A stretch of DNA of 64,000 bases from Parasponia andersonii (GCA_002914805.1 JXTB01000027.1:726373-790372); one strand, 5' to 3'. Shown: positions 1 to 12,299, numbered from the stretch's first letter. Made by a program: numbers and translations. Notes: a model not told the origin generated them from the sequence alone.

Positions 1-119
1 AAAGAAAGTATTCATTCATTGATAAAAGCTCGCACCTATATGCAAGCAAAGAAATACAAATAAGAGGGGACCAAGCCCGTATTGTTCTGAAGTTTTAAAA
101 TTAAAATAAAAGAACATAA

Positions 120-1112
120 TTATTGTGCAGACGTGCTCTCTCTACCATCTCCAATTTTGGTAGCTTCATCTTCCCTCCAACTATGGACAAGCTCAACCAC
201 GTTAGAAAAGTCGAAGTCCGGATGCTCGCAGAAGATGTTGTATATGATGGTCGACGAGGCGACGTCACTGGCTTTGTCTTCGAGCTCCTTGACTTCAGTA
301 GCCTTGAACTCTTCAATAGCCTTGTGAGCCGCCTCTGTTGTCACCTCCTTTATGCGATCCGGATGCTTAGAGATTGTCTTTTCAAGCTCTTTAATTCTTT
401 CCTCGAGCTTTTCTTTTTCGAACTTCTCCTTGGCCAGACCTTCGAGCAGCTGCTGCCTCTCTAAATTGAAGGCTTTTTTCTCCTCCTCGCGAGCCTTCTC
501 CGAATCCTCGAATGCTTGGGTTATCTCGTAGACTTTTTTGTCCTTCTCCAAACACTCAAGGACTAGGTCACGCATCAGGATAGCAGCTACAGTAGTTTGA
601 AATATAACACATCAATACTAGAAAAATGCATTGAAAAGAGAAAATAGAAGATGCTTATATTTGCCAACATCCTTATCGCAGAACCAAAGGCAACTTTGGC
701 AGATCATCGCTTCATCCTCTCCCCGCCCTCTTCGGAAGTGAAGCGATCAATGAAGACTGCGCTCATACCAGCCTTCTCCGGTAATTAATTAAGGAGTGCG
801 AAGAACTCTTCGTCCTTATCAACCTTGTTTGAATCCGAAGAAGTGTCAGTCTCCTTGGATGGTTCGGGATGGCTCATAGTTTGAGGCTGTGGAGGAGGCG
901 AGCTTGTTGGGATATACTCAAAGGCAACTTTCCATTTCTTGGATGTATCAACCTTCTCTTTCCCTTTTAACATCGATGGAGGTGTGCTCTCTAGCGTCTT
1001 GGACTTTGCCATGGACCCCAATGTAGAAGGTGGTGCTCGCAGTCCGCTACCAATAACTATTTCTATACAGATGTGTCAGCAAGCGAGGTGACATAATACG
1101 ATGATGATGAAA

Positions 1113-1143
<31 letters not shown>

Positions 1144-2268
1144 CCCTCTTACTGTTGAGAAGCTGGTGGTGATGCTGTTTCTGGAGATGATGGTTCCGAG
1201 GTTGTAGGGGTGGCAGGTGCTTTTCATTTCCTAGGTTTGGAAGATGAGGCACTCTTTTCCGTCTACTTCCTCGGCTTTTTCTTCTTCAAGCTCGAAGGTC
1301 TGGTCGAACGGACGGTGGGATCAGGGAACGTGGCTCCCCTTGGAAGCAAACTGCAAGCGACCAAGTTCTTGGAAGTCCCAAGCTTTTTCCAATCGAATTC
1401 CTCATTCGGAAGGTCGTTGATTCTGTACACCCTTGTGAGCTGTTCTCTAGAAAGTCCGAGCCATTCCCTGTTGTCTGCAATGACATACGAGTGCGATAAG
1501 AATAAATATAATTATACACAAAAGGCGATAAATTGAAAGCTACCTACTAGGATTCTAAAAAAAGCCGTTATCCACATATTCAAAATGGAAAAATGGATTT
1601 TTTCATTTTCCCATGTTGTTGCGAACCTCGTAGATAGTTTTTATTGCTTGGTTCAACCACTTGCTCGCATAAAAGAAGCTGAAGTCTGATGGGTTTGATT
1701 TCACTTGGTAAAACCAAGCGAACTCTTCAGGAATGGGGGTTTCTAAGCCTAGTTTATGGTATAGTATGTACAGACCTATCATGTATCTATAAGTGTTTGG
1801 AGTTAGTTGAAAAGGAACGACTTCGTAATAGTCGACGATGGATTTTATGTAAGGATGAAGTGGAAGGTGGACCCCGCATTTGAGAACTGCTTCAGAGAAT
1901 GAAGCAATTCCGTGAGGTGGTGTATGTGGTCGATTGAACTCCATGGGAAGGTGAAGGGGGATGGCGATCTTGTAGTTGTGCAAGATCTTGTTGAGCCTAT
2001 TCATGGTGCAGCTCATCCTTATATTGGTACATGACCAGTCTCCCTCTACATATTGGTAACCTGTTGCAAACGTATGGGCATCTCTGATATGCCGGGGCCA
2101 TTGGTCTTGAGGAAGGTCGCCTATGCGAGGATAACTTTGCCTGACCCTGGTTATCTCAATTTCGAGTTCTGGCTCAAGATAATCTTCGAGGTTTATGGAG
2201 CTAACATTGGTATTGGAAGATTCTCCTAAGAATGTATTCCCTTCCCTGAAATCCTCACTACTAGACAT
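120..2268 (-). pseudogene. Multi-exon antisense accessory ORF of a Tat/Retand-like retrotransposon (Transposase_28-type), degraded
   Basis: Four coding blocks are visible. Block 1 (2268-1603, 221 aa) has the FSEAVLKCGVHLPLHPYIKS stretch and the region after it typical of plant 'putative gypsy type transposon' proteins (PF04195 family, recognised from memory). Block 2 (1474-1153) reads DNREWLGLSREQLTRVYRIN, follows a TTGCAG acceptor and ends at a GTAAGA donor. Block 3 (about 1060-785) is Ser/Pro-rich. Block 4 (575-120) is a strong Lys/Glu coiled coil of about 110 residues. In-frame stops lie at 1603-1605, 1264-1266 and 1224-1226, so the copy is a pseudogene, unless the first stop is avoided by splicing. 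The gene runs opposite to the polypurine tract and LTR at 3259-3990, which is the position of the known antisense ORF of Tat/Retand elements. Its function is unknown. A captured host gene is the alternative. Confidence 0.72.
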
Positions 2269-3258
2269 CCAAAAAGAAATATGGATGGATTTAGTCCTAT
2301 GCGAGCATCAGGGATCTTAGCTATATGCGAGCAGTTTTGGGGTCTTATCCTAGGATTGCATCAACAAGCTACTCATTGAATTTTTTCTAATCGATCTACG
2401 GATTCATAAAAATCGTTCGAGCAGTTCGTTAAAAAAAAAATAAAAAACTCTTTCATGAGTTCATCTTTGTCAGTCATCTAAAATAAGAATCTATAAACCA
2501 ACGAAGGGGATCTAAAAATTTCCATTTTACAGTCCATCCGAATACGGGAGGGGTTTATGTTCAGAATATTTAGGCTCTACAGTTTGTTCCTATTTTCTAG
2601 AAATAAGATCTATAAATAAGAGTTCTGGAAAAATCAAAGAACAAGAGAGAGAGGATATATACTAACCTTTCTTCAAAGACGGAGGGGCCAAGATGACGTT
2701 TGAAGAATTGTGATGATAACTTCGTCAGAGAAGATGATAAAGTTGTATGAGCTGAGAAATAGAATGATACCGGAAGGATTGCTCTGTGAATGCTTCGGGT
2801 TTCGAGAAAAATAACAGATGATAGGCTTTTTGAAGAGGAGGCGGATTAGTCTTCGATATATATGCCTCGAGCGTCGTCAAATCACAGCCGTAGATCAAGG
2901 TATTTAATTTTAGATCCAAAGGCTGAAGTTCACGCAGGATTTGATTTTTTCGAAATTAAATCAGTATCTTTTCAAAATTTGAAAAGATTTGATTTAAGAT
3001 GACAGCTGGCATGATCGCTATCATTATGTCTGTTTAAAAAGGAAAAATAAGGGAAAAGTCTCCTCGAGCTTCGCTATTCTTCTTAGGAAAAGTGACACAT
3101 GGTTTCATCTATCAGAAAAAGGTGCGCGTGATCTTAAAAAAGGTGAGATTTGAGATCTGACGACTCTTCAAGGGTCTCAAGTCTAGGTCATGACGTCGTA
3201 TTTTTTAAGCTTGCACTTATAGTAGAAGGAAGCTCTATTTTGTCTTAAAGAACTAATG
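2269..3258. other. Non-coding stretch between antisense ORF and 3' polypurine tract of element R
   Basis: No convincing protein is seen here. The stretch lies upstream of the antisense ORF, so it should hold that ORF's promoter and 5' leader. A 64-codon minus-strand ORF (2919-2725) lies in it, but I recognise nothing in its product and do not call it a gene. Confidence 0.4.
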
Positions 3259-3273
3259 GAGCTTGGGGGCAAT
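3259..3273 (+). other. Polypurine tract of element R
   Basis: The purine-rich run GGAGCTTGGGGGCAAT lies directly before the TGTTG start of the LTR. In LTR retrotransposons this position primes plus-strand DNA synthesis. It shows that the LTR to its right is the 3' LTR of a plus-oriented element whose body lies to the left and leaves the window. Confidence 0.75.
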
Positions 3274-3990
3274 TGTTGTGCGGTCTAAAATCCTATATAT
3301 TGGTCAATACTATGTAGGGAAAAGTTGACCAAGTGAGTGTCAGGTCACATTAGTAAGTTAGTGCGACCTCTTCTGAAAGAATTACATACGACTTCTACCG
3401 CATAAGTTTGTACGACCTCTTCCGAAAGAGTTACGTGCGACCTCCACCACATAAGTTGGTGCAACCCCCTCCGAACAAGTTTAATGCAACCTCCTCTGAA
3501 CGAGTTAAGTACAACTAGAATGAAAAGGAAACTAGACTAAGCTTCGTCAAACGGGTAACCTACAAATAAAGGGAAACAAAAGTTTCTCTTTAAAGATCGA
3601 CCAATCATCTCATTTAAGTAATTACCCAGTTATATTTTTACTCAAATTATATTGCCCGATTATATAGTTATCCATTCTCACAATTGGGAAATATTGAGCT
3701 ATCTTTACCTATATAAAAGAAGTTCAATATTTCGACTGGGGATCTTTAGAAATCTTTTGAGAACCTTTTAAACTCTTGCTTCTTCTTTCCGGACAACACA
3801 TTGTAATTTTGAGCTCTTGTAATTCTCTAGAAAATAATAAACAAACAGTGGACGTAGGCTCATCTTTTTTGGGACTTAACTACTATAAAATTCTTGTCTC
3901 TTTATTTGCTTTAGTTAATTAATCATTTTCACACACAAGCCACATTTTACAATTTTTCTAAATTTATTGTTGACAAAACCTCCGTCAACA
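3274..3990 (+). repeat. 3' LTR of a Tat/Retand-like Ty3/gypsy element (element R)
   Basis: This 717-bp LTR begins TGTTG and ends CAACA, a perfect 5-bp inverted terminal repeat. It contains a TATA box (ATATAAAAG near 3711), a downstream AATAA-type signal (near 3834) and the GTGGACGTAGGC-like motif common in plant gypsy LTRs (near 3848). Its 5' third carries a tandem repeat described separately. The 5' LTR and the gag-pol region are outside the window, so the target duplication cannot be checked. Confidence 0.75.
3361..3507 (+). repeat. Three-copy 49-bp tandem repeat inside the element R LTR
   Basis: Units begin at 3361 (GTGCGACC), 3410 (GTACGACC) and 3459 (GTGCAACC). Each consists of two half-units of about 24 bp built around GTGCGACCTC followed by a CCGAAAGAGTT-like or CCGCATAAGTT-like stretch. 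The position is U3, upstream of the TATA box, where enhancer-type repeats are common in LTRs. Confidence 0.75.
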
Positions 3991-5533
3991 ATTGGTAGTA
4001 TAAGTTAGTAACTTTGTTTCTTTGGCAAATCCAGAGATAATAACTTAAGAGTTTTTCGGAATTAAAATATTTGGTATATGTTAGATTTTTGGTTAAATTT
4101 TGTTGTAAGATTGGCTTCCATTGTAGAACAAAGGAAATTATAAGCTAGGATATTAATACTAATAAAGACTTGTTTCAAAAAAAAAAAAGTACTTGTAACA
4201 CTACATGCAAATATGCAATTAGCACCTAAAAGAAAATTGGTCGATTGGTCAAATGACAGATTAATCATTGGCCTGATTTTAAGTATAAAGTTAGTTATAA
4301 TCTTCGAAGCTTGTCTATTTTCCTCTCTCTCTGAGGTTAAAATTTTTGAAGTTCTTTTTGTAGTTAATTATTGTTTTCCTAACATTATAAAGATTGGTTG
4401 TCGAATATTAATAGAACCCCTTGGTACCATACATACCAATAAAATTTATTAGAGTTAGGTTTTCTTGAACATTACCCAATGAAAGCACCAAGGTAAATTA
4501 TAATTAATTCCCATTTGGTGATTTTCTTTTTATTTAGTTATAGTAAAAACCTTACAAGTATGATTTTTCTTCAAGAAATATACTTTCATTCATTATTAAA
4601 AAATAAGTTGTCATGTTTTCATTCATGACTTAAAATAATACTTGTACACATACGTATATGACAGGTCAAAACAATGTGCAACTATCCTATTTCCAAAGTT
4701 CTATACTACTAGTGGAAAATTCAGAACAACTAATCTAGTGCAAATGGTTATATGATCAATTCAACTCAATTTGATTTGCTAGTCTTATTTTATATATCAA
4801 TTTTGGTTCACCACTTTGGATTTTTTTTTTATTGTTAATTACTTTTCTAATTTGCAATCATACATAGATTACTGAATTTTTAACTAGTAAAGAAAATTAT
4901 TGCTCTAGATAGATAGTCTCTAGGAAATTACAATTTTTATGGCTAAAATTAATGTGTGATTATGATGTAAAAAAATAAAATAAAAACAAATACAATGTAA
5001 TATAATCACTAATTGTGATGGTTCATGGTAACTAGGAACAATAACTAATAGCATGTCTTACTTAAAAAAATTATTTTTTTGATTTATTAATTTTTTTAAG
5101 GATTTATTAGTTATTGAATTACGTGGATTCGGTGGCTTATTACTCATAACAATATTGTTGGCACATAAAATTACATGAACATTGTGCTTTGTTATCATTT
5201 CTTTGTACCAAGTTACCAATTTGTATTCCAAATTACTAATTTGTGTTCCAAATGAAATTACCATATCACCACTACATATTATATAAAAAATACTTTTATG
5301 GCGCTATTAAAGCATATACAATTACCTTCTTGTCCTAAGAAGACAACTTGAAATAACTTTTCTTTTTACTTTTGCTATATAGTAATACCGGTCATCAAAA
5401 CTTTCTATAGAAGGTTGATTTAATCACTTTTTCATAATTACGTGGACCTAATAGCATTTTTTAAGTAAACACAAATATAAAGCCCACAGGCAAATAAAAA
5501 GTGTGACTAGTCCTGTAACTGACCGAACGGGAC

Positions 5534-5534
<1 letters not shown>
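3991..5534. other. AT-rich gene-free DNA
   Basis: Both strands carry only short unrelated ORFs (such as 4213-4452 plus and 5264-5058 minus), interrupted by poly-A/T runs. No motif, LTR or RNA gene was recognised. The ATTGGTAGTATAAG just after the LTR only loosely resembles a tRNA-Met primer-binding site and is probably flanking DNA. Confidence 0.5.

Positions 5535-5586
<52 letters not shown>
5535..5586. repeat. (AT)n microsatellite
   Basis: An uninterrupted TA/AT dinucleotide run of about 50 bp. Similar shorter runs lie at about 1112-1138 and 6598-6617. Confidence 0.9.
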
Positions 5587-5588
<2 letters not shown>

Positions 5589-5634
5589 TTTGCAATAGAT
5601 ATTTTTTTTTATTTACAAGTATTTATATTTTTTT

Positions 5635-5673
5635 AACCGTTGGATTACCATTTCACGGTGATTCAATGGTTAT
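5635..5673. repeat. Imperfect inverted repeat
   Basis: TAACCGTTGGAT and, about 15 bp later, ATTCAATGGTTA form imperfect arms (9 of 12 positions pair). Such arms are common at or inside decayed DNA transposons, but no second terminus or target duplication was found. Confidence 0.3.
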
Positions 5674-5832
5674 AATGAAGTACATGAAAAGACATACATC
5701 ATTAATACTTTTTTTTTTATTTTTTATAATAAAAAATATATATACTAAATTTTCATTAGTCAAATTAATACGTATACATAAGTTAAAAAAAAAAATATCT
5801 ATTAAATTAGTGTCCATATATATATATTTATA

Positions 5833-5885
5833 CTAGTTATACTTATACGTGCAACACTAGTTATACTTATACGTGCCTTGCACGT
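5833..5885 (-). mobile_element. Helitron-type 3' terminus, with a second partial copy
   Basis: Read on the minus strand: a perfect 6-bp-stem hairpin (ACGTGC-AAG-GCACGT, 5885-5871), then 10 nt, then CTAG (5860-5857), then T. This matches the rule for Helitron 3' ends (GC-rich hairpin, about 10 nt, CTRR, insertion before T). A second, partial copy of GCACGTATAAGTATAACTAG ends at 5833, as if two ends were stacked. The 5' end (TC) should lie to the right on the plus strand but was not identified. No RepHel coding is present, so any element is non-autonomous. Confidence 0.5.
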
Positions 5886-7653
5886 TGATGGACACCTACT
5901 AAACTCACAGGAAACAATATAAATATAATAAATATAGAGGCTCTCAGAGAAATGACCATTTATTAGCACTTTATTTTTTAAAATATCTCTTCTTTTTCTT
6001 TTTTCAGAAAAGTCAATCATTTCATTGAAATAGATCCAATCAGTACATCATAAAGACCTGGAAAGTTTTTCAACATACAAAGTTCACTTCACCCTGAGTG
6101 CATACTTTTGTCAAATCACGATAAGTAGCACCCAGTTTATCATGAAAAAAAAGAAGATAAGTAGCACCTAGTAAAATAAGACCAAAAAAACTATAATTAT
6201 CAAAGATGATAATAGTTCAATTTAATATATAAATTAGACATCTAAAATTAGAAATGGACAAACAAACAACTAAACAATCAATACTCAAAGACGCTCGTGC
6301 AAATAAAGGTGAGACTTACTCAATTATTATTTTTTAAAATAGATAAATATAATTCTGCCCCACGAAAGAATTATAGACTAGGGATAGAAATTGTCTTTTC
6401 TTCTTCTCCTTCTTGTTTATTCAATGCTCTTTCCTCTTTGGATGAAATCTTGCGTTGTTGGAAGAGTTGCTAGAACTTGAAGAGGTTGATTATAAAGACA
6501 ACTGATTGAATAATTTGAAAGTGAGATAGCAATTTCGAAGGGAGGGAGAATGGCTAAATATCACTTTTTATTTGCAGAAAAATGGCTGAAAATTACTTTA
6601 TATATATATATATATATGTAACATCATTCATCGTATCAACTATTAGATGTGCTCAATATAAATTAATATAATAATGGGTATATTTGTAAAAACGTGATTT
6701 TAATAAGGGTAATAAAGTAATTTTAGAATAAATGACAATTTGATAATTTTAATTTTTCAAATTATTTTATCTAACATATTGGAATATTTTAATTAATGCT
6801 ACATTTTTTAAAATTGCTTCAAAAATCCCAAAATATTTCATCTTTTGAACACAAGCCCCTAAAAGAAGAAGAAAGAGCTGAAGCTATGTTCTCTCGGACA
6901 ACCGTCACATCGCCTGTCCTTGCCGCCGATGCGCCAGCTCGTGTGATCTAGAAGCTCCTGACGAGCAAGCGATGCCAAGTCCCGCTGTGAAACATCGCCG
7001 GATGCTGCCGCATGAGGCTTCTGAAAATCATGTCTGTCACTCAATTTTCTAGCTATCAGAGCTCTGTCGGACGTCGTCTCGTCTCACCGTCGGCATGTTT
7101 GGTCTCCACTCATCATCGTCGTCATTTCCTGACCACTCATTGCCGATAACTCATTGCCGGTAAGATTGTCACTATTTTGGCCGTTTTTCTAAAGTTTGTA
7201 AAAAGTGGCGTTTTTATAATTATTTTGTTAGGTAATTCTTTTACACAAGGTAATTAAATGAGGTAAAAGAGGGTTAAAATTATGAATAATTACGGTTGGT
7301 AGAAGTAAAAATGGTATCCGTAGGTGCTGTAATTTTCAAATAGAAAAAGACGATATTTTTCTAAATATTTTCAAAAAGTGGTATTTTTGTAAATTTCATA
7401 TTTTAAAGCTCAGTTAATGCTCGAGATCTCGGAACTGAATTCTGACTTCAAATTTGGACTCATTAAGGTTGAGAGATGAATTTTGATATAAAATATAACT
7501 ATATTTCGAAGTGGCATGTACATTGAAATTTCGTGGCTCGTGAATAGTGCTATTTTATGTACCACGAGCTACATATTGGGACCCACTTTTGACAAAGTAT
7601 GCGTATAACTTAGTATTTTTTGTTGCTCTGAATTTAGTAATTACCTCCTTTTC
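5886..7653. other. Gene-free region; possible Helitron interior and a GC-richer patch
   Basis: No reliable gene. Positions 6860-7190 are clearly more GC-rich than their surroundings, with CGCC/GCCG-containing stretches that look like a decayed exon or captured gene fragment. The reading frames are short (61 codons, 7044-6859 minus) and unrecognised. The rest is AT-rich with homopolymer runs. Confidence 0.4.
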
Positions 7654-9317
7654 TGATGGAAATTCTGAAAAATAAATTTTGAAAAACGATTTTTCTGAAA
7701 ACGATTTCCGCAGTTTTGCAAACAAATCGAAGAAAGCAATGTAATAGATATTTTGAATTTTTTCTTGAAATTTTACAAAACAAAAAATATAGGATCGTTG
7801 ATCTAATATAAATCAATTCATAGATCTTGGTTTAGATAAAACCTAGAAATGCTTCACAACTATTGAGTCTTCTCGTCTATTTTCTGGAGCCCATTGAATG
7901 ATTTGGTATGTGGGCACCTTTTTGATTCCCAATGAGAGATGAGCAGACGATCCAGAAGACGCTCTTTCTTCTCCTTGATTGCACGTCTACAACTATAGTT
8001 ATCTCTCTCTCAGCGGCTATGAATGAGATGGGGATTTCTTCTGCAGTAGCTCGATTCTCTCACTTTCTCTTTTTCTTTGTGTCTCATGTTTTCTACAGTC
8101 ACTATGATTGGGAGTGGTGTGGAACTATACAGAAGCTTAGGAGAACTTTTCTCTTAAGTATTAGAGTAATGTGAAACATAATAAGCTTATTGGGCTCAAC
8201 TGATCATTCAATTACTATTAGGCTATATGTGAACTAGATAGAGGACCTTATGGATTCAAATAATCTAAGCTCTAATGTACTAATTATCCACAATCATAAT
8301 TAACTCTTAATTATGATTAGGCCTTGTCCATTAATATTAGAGTACTCTACTATAGGCTTAATATTGCACACTTATACTAAATGTCATATATTTTTTATGA
8401 ATCTAATTAATACTTTAATTAACTTGATCTATTTAACTTAATATTGCACGCTTATACTATATGTCATATATTTTCTATGAATCTAATTAATACTTTAATT
8501 AACTTGATCCATTTAGCATATACTATACCTATAGATATACCCCTAATGCAATGCCTACTAGTGAGATGAAATTACCGTATTACCCCTCTAGTACATATTT
8601 ACCTTTGAGTTACTATTTTTCATCTAATTAATAATAATTGACTACGATGTTTGTAACTACCTATACAAATATTGCCAAATTCACAAAGTGAATACTTGGC
8701 ATCTAGTTTTATATTATTCAAGTCCTTGAACAAACTCAAAGTGACATAATATGCATGGGCGTTTTCATCAGTTCACAAATCTTATCTTCCAAGTTATCAA
8801 AGTTTGAACCATATAATCAGAACTAGTTCTTTAGTAAGTCAGAAAGATAAAACTCATGAAAACAAGTCTGACAATTACCAGGCAAAATAATTCTATTTTC
8901 ACTTAGTCCAGTTTAATGTACTTATAATTTTCTTATTACGCACTAGTGTTTCTATCTGAAGTCAGACACTTCAATGATTGGAGGCTTCATCAATCACGTT
9001 AAAAGAGATAACACTACGTTCTATGGCAAAATAAAATATTCCATCTTTATTTACAGAATATGAACTCTTTATTTAAATATAATAAAATAAAGAATTTAGT
9101 CTCCTACATATGAATACTTCACACGAATAACTCTTTATTACTCATTATTAGTCATGAAAACTTTTAGATGTTTGCATAATAGAAAATATAAATATCACAT
9201 GTATATAATTAGACATAATATGAAATTCATTGACAACAAATAGATAACACTTAAATCCAATAAACATTGTTTAAAATATCAAACAAAGAGACTACTTTAT
9301 AGAGCATATTCCTAACA
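7654..9317 (-). repeat. 3' LTR of outer Angela-like copia element D
   Basis: Read on the minus strand it starts TGTTAGGAATATG (from 9317) and ends ...TTTCCATCA (7654). The same sequence family occurs as the two LTRs of element E (plus) and the LTR at 44367-45918 (minus). It is preceded, in element orientation, by the polypurine tract at 9319-9334 and the end of the pol-coding remnant. Length is about 1.66 kb. The target duplication cannot be verified because the outer end of the partner LTR is lost. Confidence 0.85.
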
Positions 9318-9318
9318 A

Positions 9319-9334
9319 TCTCCCACTTGTCCTT
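9319..9334 (-). other. Polypurine tract of element D
   Basis: On the minus strand the tract reads GGACAAGTGGGAGATT, directly before the LTR start. It is near-identical to the tract of element E at 41954-41969 (AAGGCTAAGTGGGAGAT), which fixes orientation and family. Confidence 0.85.
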
Positions 9335-12230
9335 TAAAGCAGATGTAATATATTACGCAGTCTCATTCCTTCTAGTTGATCCTCAAATACTTTGATTGCT
9401 AAAGATTTGGTAAACAGATTAGCAAAATTTTCTACAAAGACTATCTTACTCACTATAACATCTTCCTACAAGGGTTAACATATAACAAAAAGTTAATCTC
9501 CTGGAGTATATTTTCAAATTTTCAAATCGAGCATCTGAATTAATATATCTTATATAGGTCTCTAGAATAGATAAGCATATAGTTCTTATTTTTTTGAAGA
9601 TACTTAAGGATACACTTGACTATAACTCTATGTTCAGGTTTTGGATTGGATTAGTAATAACTTACTATTCTAACAACATAATAAAAATCATGCTATTGTG
9701 CTAACCAAATTCTCATTGATGATTGTCATCCTATATCATTCCCAGTAATTAGTATATCATCAATATATATGAACTGGAAAAATCACTTTGTTGCCCTTAT
9801 CTTTTATAGATACAAGATTCGTCTATGTATCGATGAAATTGATAAATTCTGGACAAATACTTAACTCTATAAATTAGATTTCTAAAGTTTCACAAATTTT
9901 ACTTTCCTAGCATTTTTCAATGAATCCATCTGGTTGTATCTTTTAGATATAGCTGCTAAGATTTCTATTCAGGAAAGCTATCTTGACGCTTATTTACTAT
10001 ATCTCATAATCAAGAGATACGACTATGAAAAAGATTATATCAATAGACTTGATCATAACAACTAAATAGACATTTTTATATAATCCTTTTGCAACTAACT
10101 TTCTTTGAAAGTGTTTACTTTCCTGTCTATTCATCTTTTTCTTTTATAGACTAATTTATACCTAAAAAGTTTTACCCCTCTAAGTAGATATATAGATCCC
10201 AGATTTTGTTAGAGTATATAGACTCTAATATGAATTTTATTACCTTTTGCTAAATATCTATACCAATATAATCTATTGTCTTTTTGTAAATAAAATAATC
10301 ATATGCTAGGTTATAGGATTCTCCTATTACTAAATACCTACCAAATTATCTCACAATTCTCCAGCTACAATGAGAGTTCGATATATATTGATTTTCCAGT
10401 GATTTATCCTTCCTAAATGCTTATCTATTCTATATTTCATAGATAGACTGATTACATCATCAGTTATTTCCTTAAGAAATAACTTATTTTAGGCTTAAAT
10501 ACTTCATATAGTTTTCTTCTAAGTAAGAGATATTTGTTCTTATAAATACTTTCTTACTTCAGTTATAGAAGTAGCACCCTTCTATTTCTTTTGGGTTTCC
10601 TATAAATAGATACAATTCAGAATGTTATTCAAATTTAGTTATTTTCTCTTTCAACATGTATGCTGGACAACCAGAAATATGGATATGACATAAACTAGCT
10701 TTATGTCATTTCTATCTTTTAAAATAGTATCTTAGGTATTGACTTAGATGGAACTCTGCTAGTAGGCATATCACCGTCTCCAAGACGTATTCCAAAATAT
10801 TTTGTAATAATGAACAATTGAACAACAACTTAATCATAGCCAAAAGTTTTCGTTGTCTATGAGATATTCCTAAGAATTTTCTATAGAGGTATTCAACACT
10901 TCAATCCAATCGATGAGTTTTTATTTTCCTAATTGCTTTTTGGTTTCTGCTTTCAATTCTTTGAACTTTTCAAAAGAATTCAATTAGCAGTAATATTTGG
11001 AAAACATAATAAAATTTTGAATAATCATTCATAATGATATATTCAAAATCTCATATTCAAAATCTCATTAGACTTGATTGATCAAGGGCCTATAGACAAT
11101 GATATGTACTATTTTTAAACATTCTTGTATTCTTAGGTCTTTTCTAACAAAAGATATTTTAGTTATTTTACCTTCCAGATTGGTGAATGTATGGCTTCTA
11201 CCAAGTTTAGATGCCTATCCTTAACCAATCTTTGGACATATTTAGGTTAAGATAATCAAAGTATAAATATGTTTTATTCTTAGTACTTACTCACTTTCTT
11301 ATAATTAGATTTATCATGATCAATCTCATCATTATTAGTATCATATAATAAGAATAATATAGGCTAAAAAAATGTCATTTTGTGTAGTTAAGAATATTAT
11401 TCTTTTATATGGAAACTTCGTCGTTGAGACAAGCAGAATAATATTGTTTCATTAAATATGAAATAACAAATAAATTTCTCTTAAATGCTTGACAATTTTC
11501 ACTATCCTAATTCATAAATTCATCAAATATGAATTTAAATATTTCTCATTTTATGTACCGACATTATAGCCATTGTAGTTTTTACTCTCAATGAACTTGC
11601 CTTCACTAAATCCTTTTTTTTCTATAGAACTTTTTGCAACAGATATGCAAACATGGTTAATAATTCTTGAATCCTATCTAAGAGTCATTAAGTCATTTAC
11701 TAAAATAAGTTTATGAATAATAAATTGTTATTACCTCCCAATCAAGTATTGTATAGGTATCCCTAACAATTTTTTTTCAATATCCTTTAATGCTATATAA
11801 GAGATATTTTCCTTTTAGCTAGAGATTAGAAAATTCACCTTTAGCTACTTTAGCTTGGTAAAGATGTTTATTAGGTATCTCATTGAGATTTAGCATAATA
11901 TTGTAGTGGTTTGAATTCCTTGAATTTCATATAGTAACATATTGGACATCATATGTCAACATGTATCAATGAATTATCTAGGAATTCTCCCACAATATAT
12001 ATATGCTTTATTTGTCTTCACTTATCTCACCAATGAATGTGGACGAACATATAAGCATAAAAACTCAATAACATATTAGCTATAAGCACTAACTCTAGGT
12101 TATATTAATAAAGGAAACATAGTTTAACTATACAAGTTATGTGTGTGTGAGTGTAGTGGATGAAGGAATTAAGGACATATCTATTAGAATAAAAATAAAT
12201 TATCCATATAATAGCAAACATCATATAACA
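9335..12230 (-). pseudogene. Degraded gag-pol of copia element D
   Basis: No long ORF survives, but the minus strand keeps recognisable pol pieces in the right order. The RNase H tail at 9440-9341 parallels the end of element E's pol (FTKSL, VFEDH-like). The reverse-transcriptase active box YIDD followed by ILITGND lies at 9767-9756 and just after. Upstream, at about 9990-9900, an AFLN...QPDGF-like stretch of the reverse transcriptase palm is readable. Stops and frameshifts are very frequent. The gag start would lie near 12230, because 12299-12240 matches the leader just before gag in element E. D appears older than A, since its frames are more broken. Confidence 0.75.
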
Positions 12231-12294
12231 AATATTTTAAATAATTAATATAATGTAAAATAAAATCTACAATATGCAAGTTAAGTATCCCTAG

Positions 12295-12299
12295 GACTA
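12295..12299. repeat. Left target-site duplication of element A (GACTA)
   Basis: GACTA immediately precedes the LTR start TGTTG at 12300 and recurs at 31646-31650 directly after the other LTR. The flanks, joined across the element, read as continuous D/E-family leader. Confidence 0.92.

Noticed and set aside
3991-4010. Primer-binding site after the LTR at 3990
   Set aside because: ATTGGTAGTATAAG matches TGGTATCAGAGC poorly, and the PPT on the other side marks this as a 3' LTR.
7932-8174. 80-codon plus-strand ORF
   Set aside because: Lies inside the LTR of element D, antisense to it, and is not conserved in the copy near 44640-44880.
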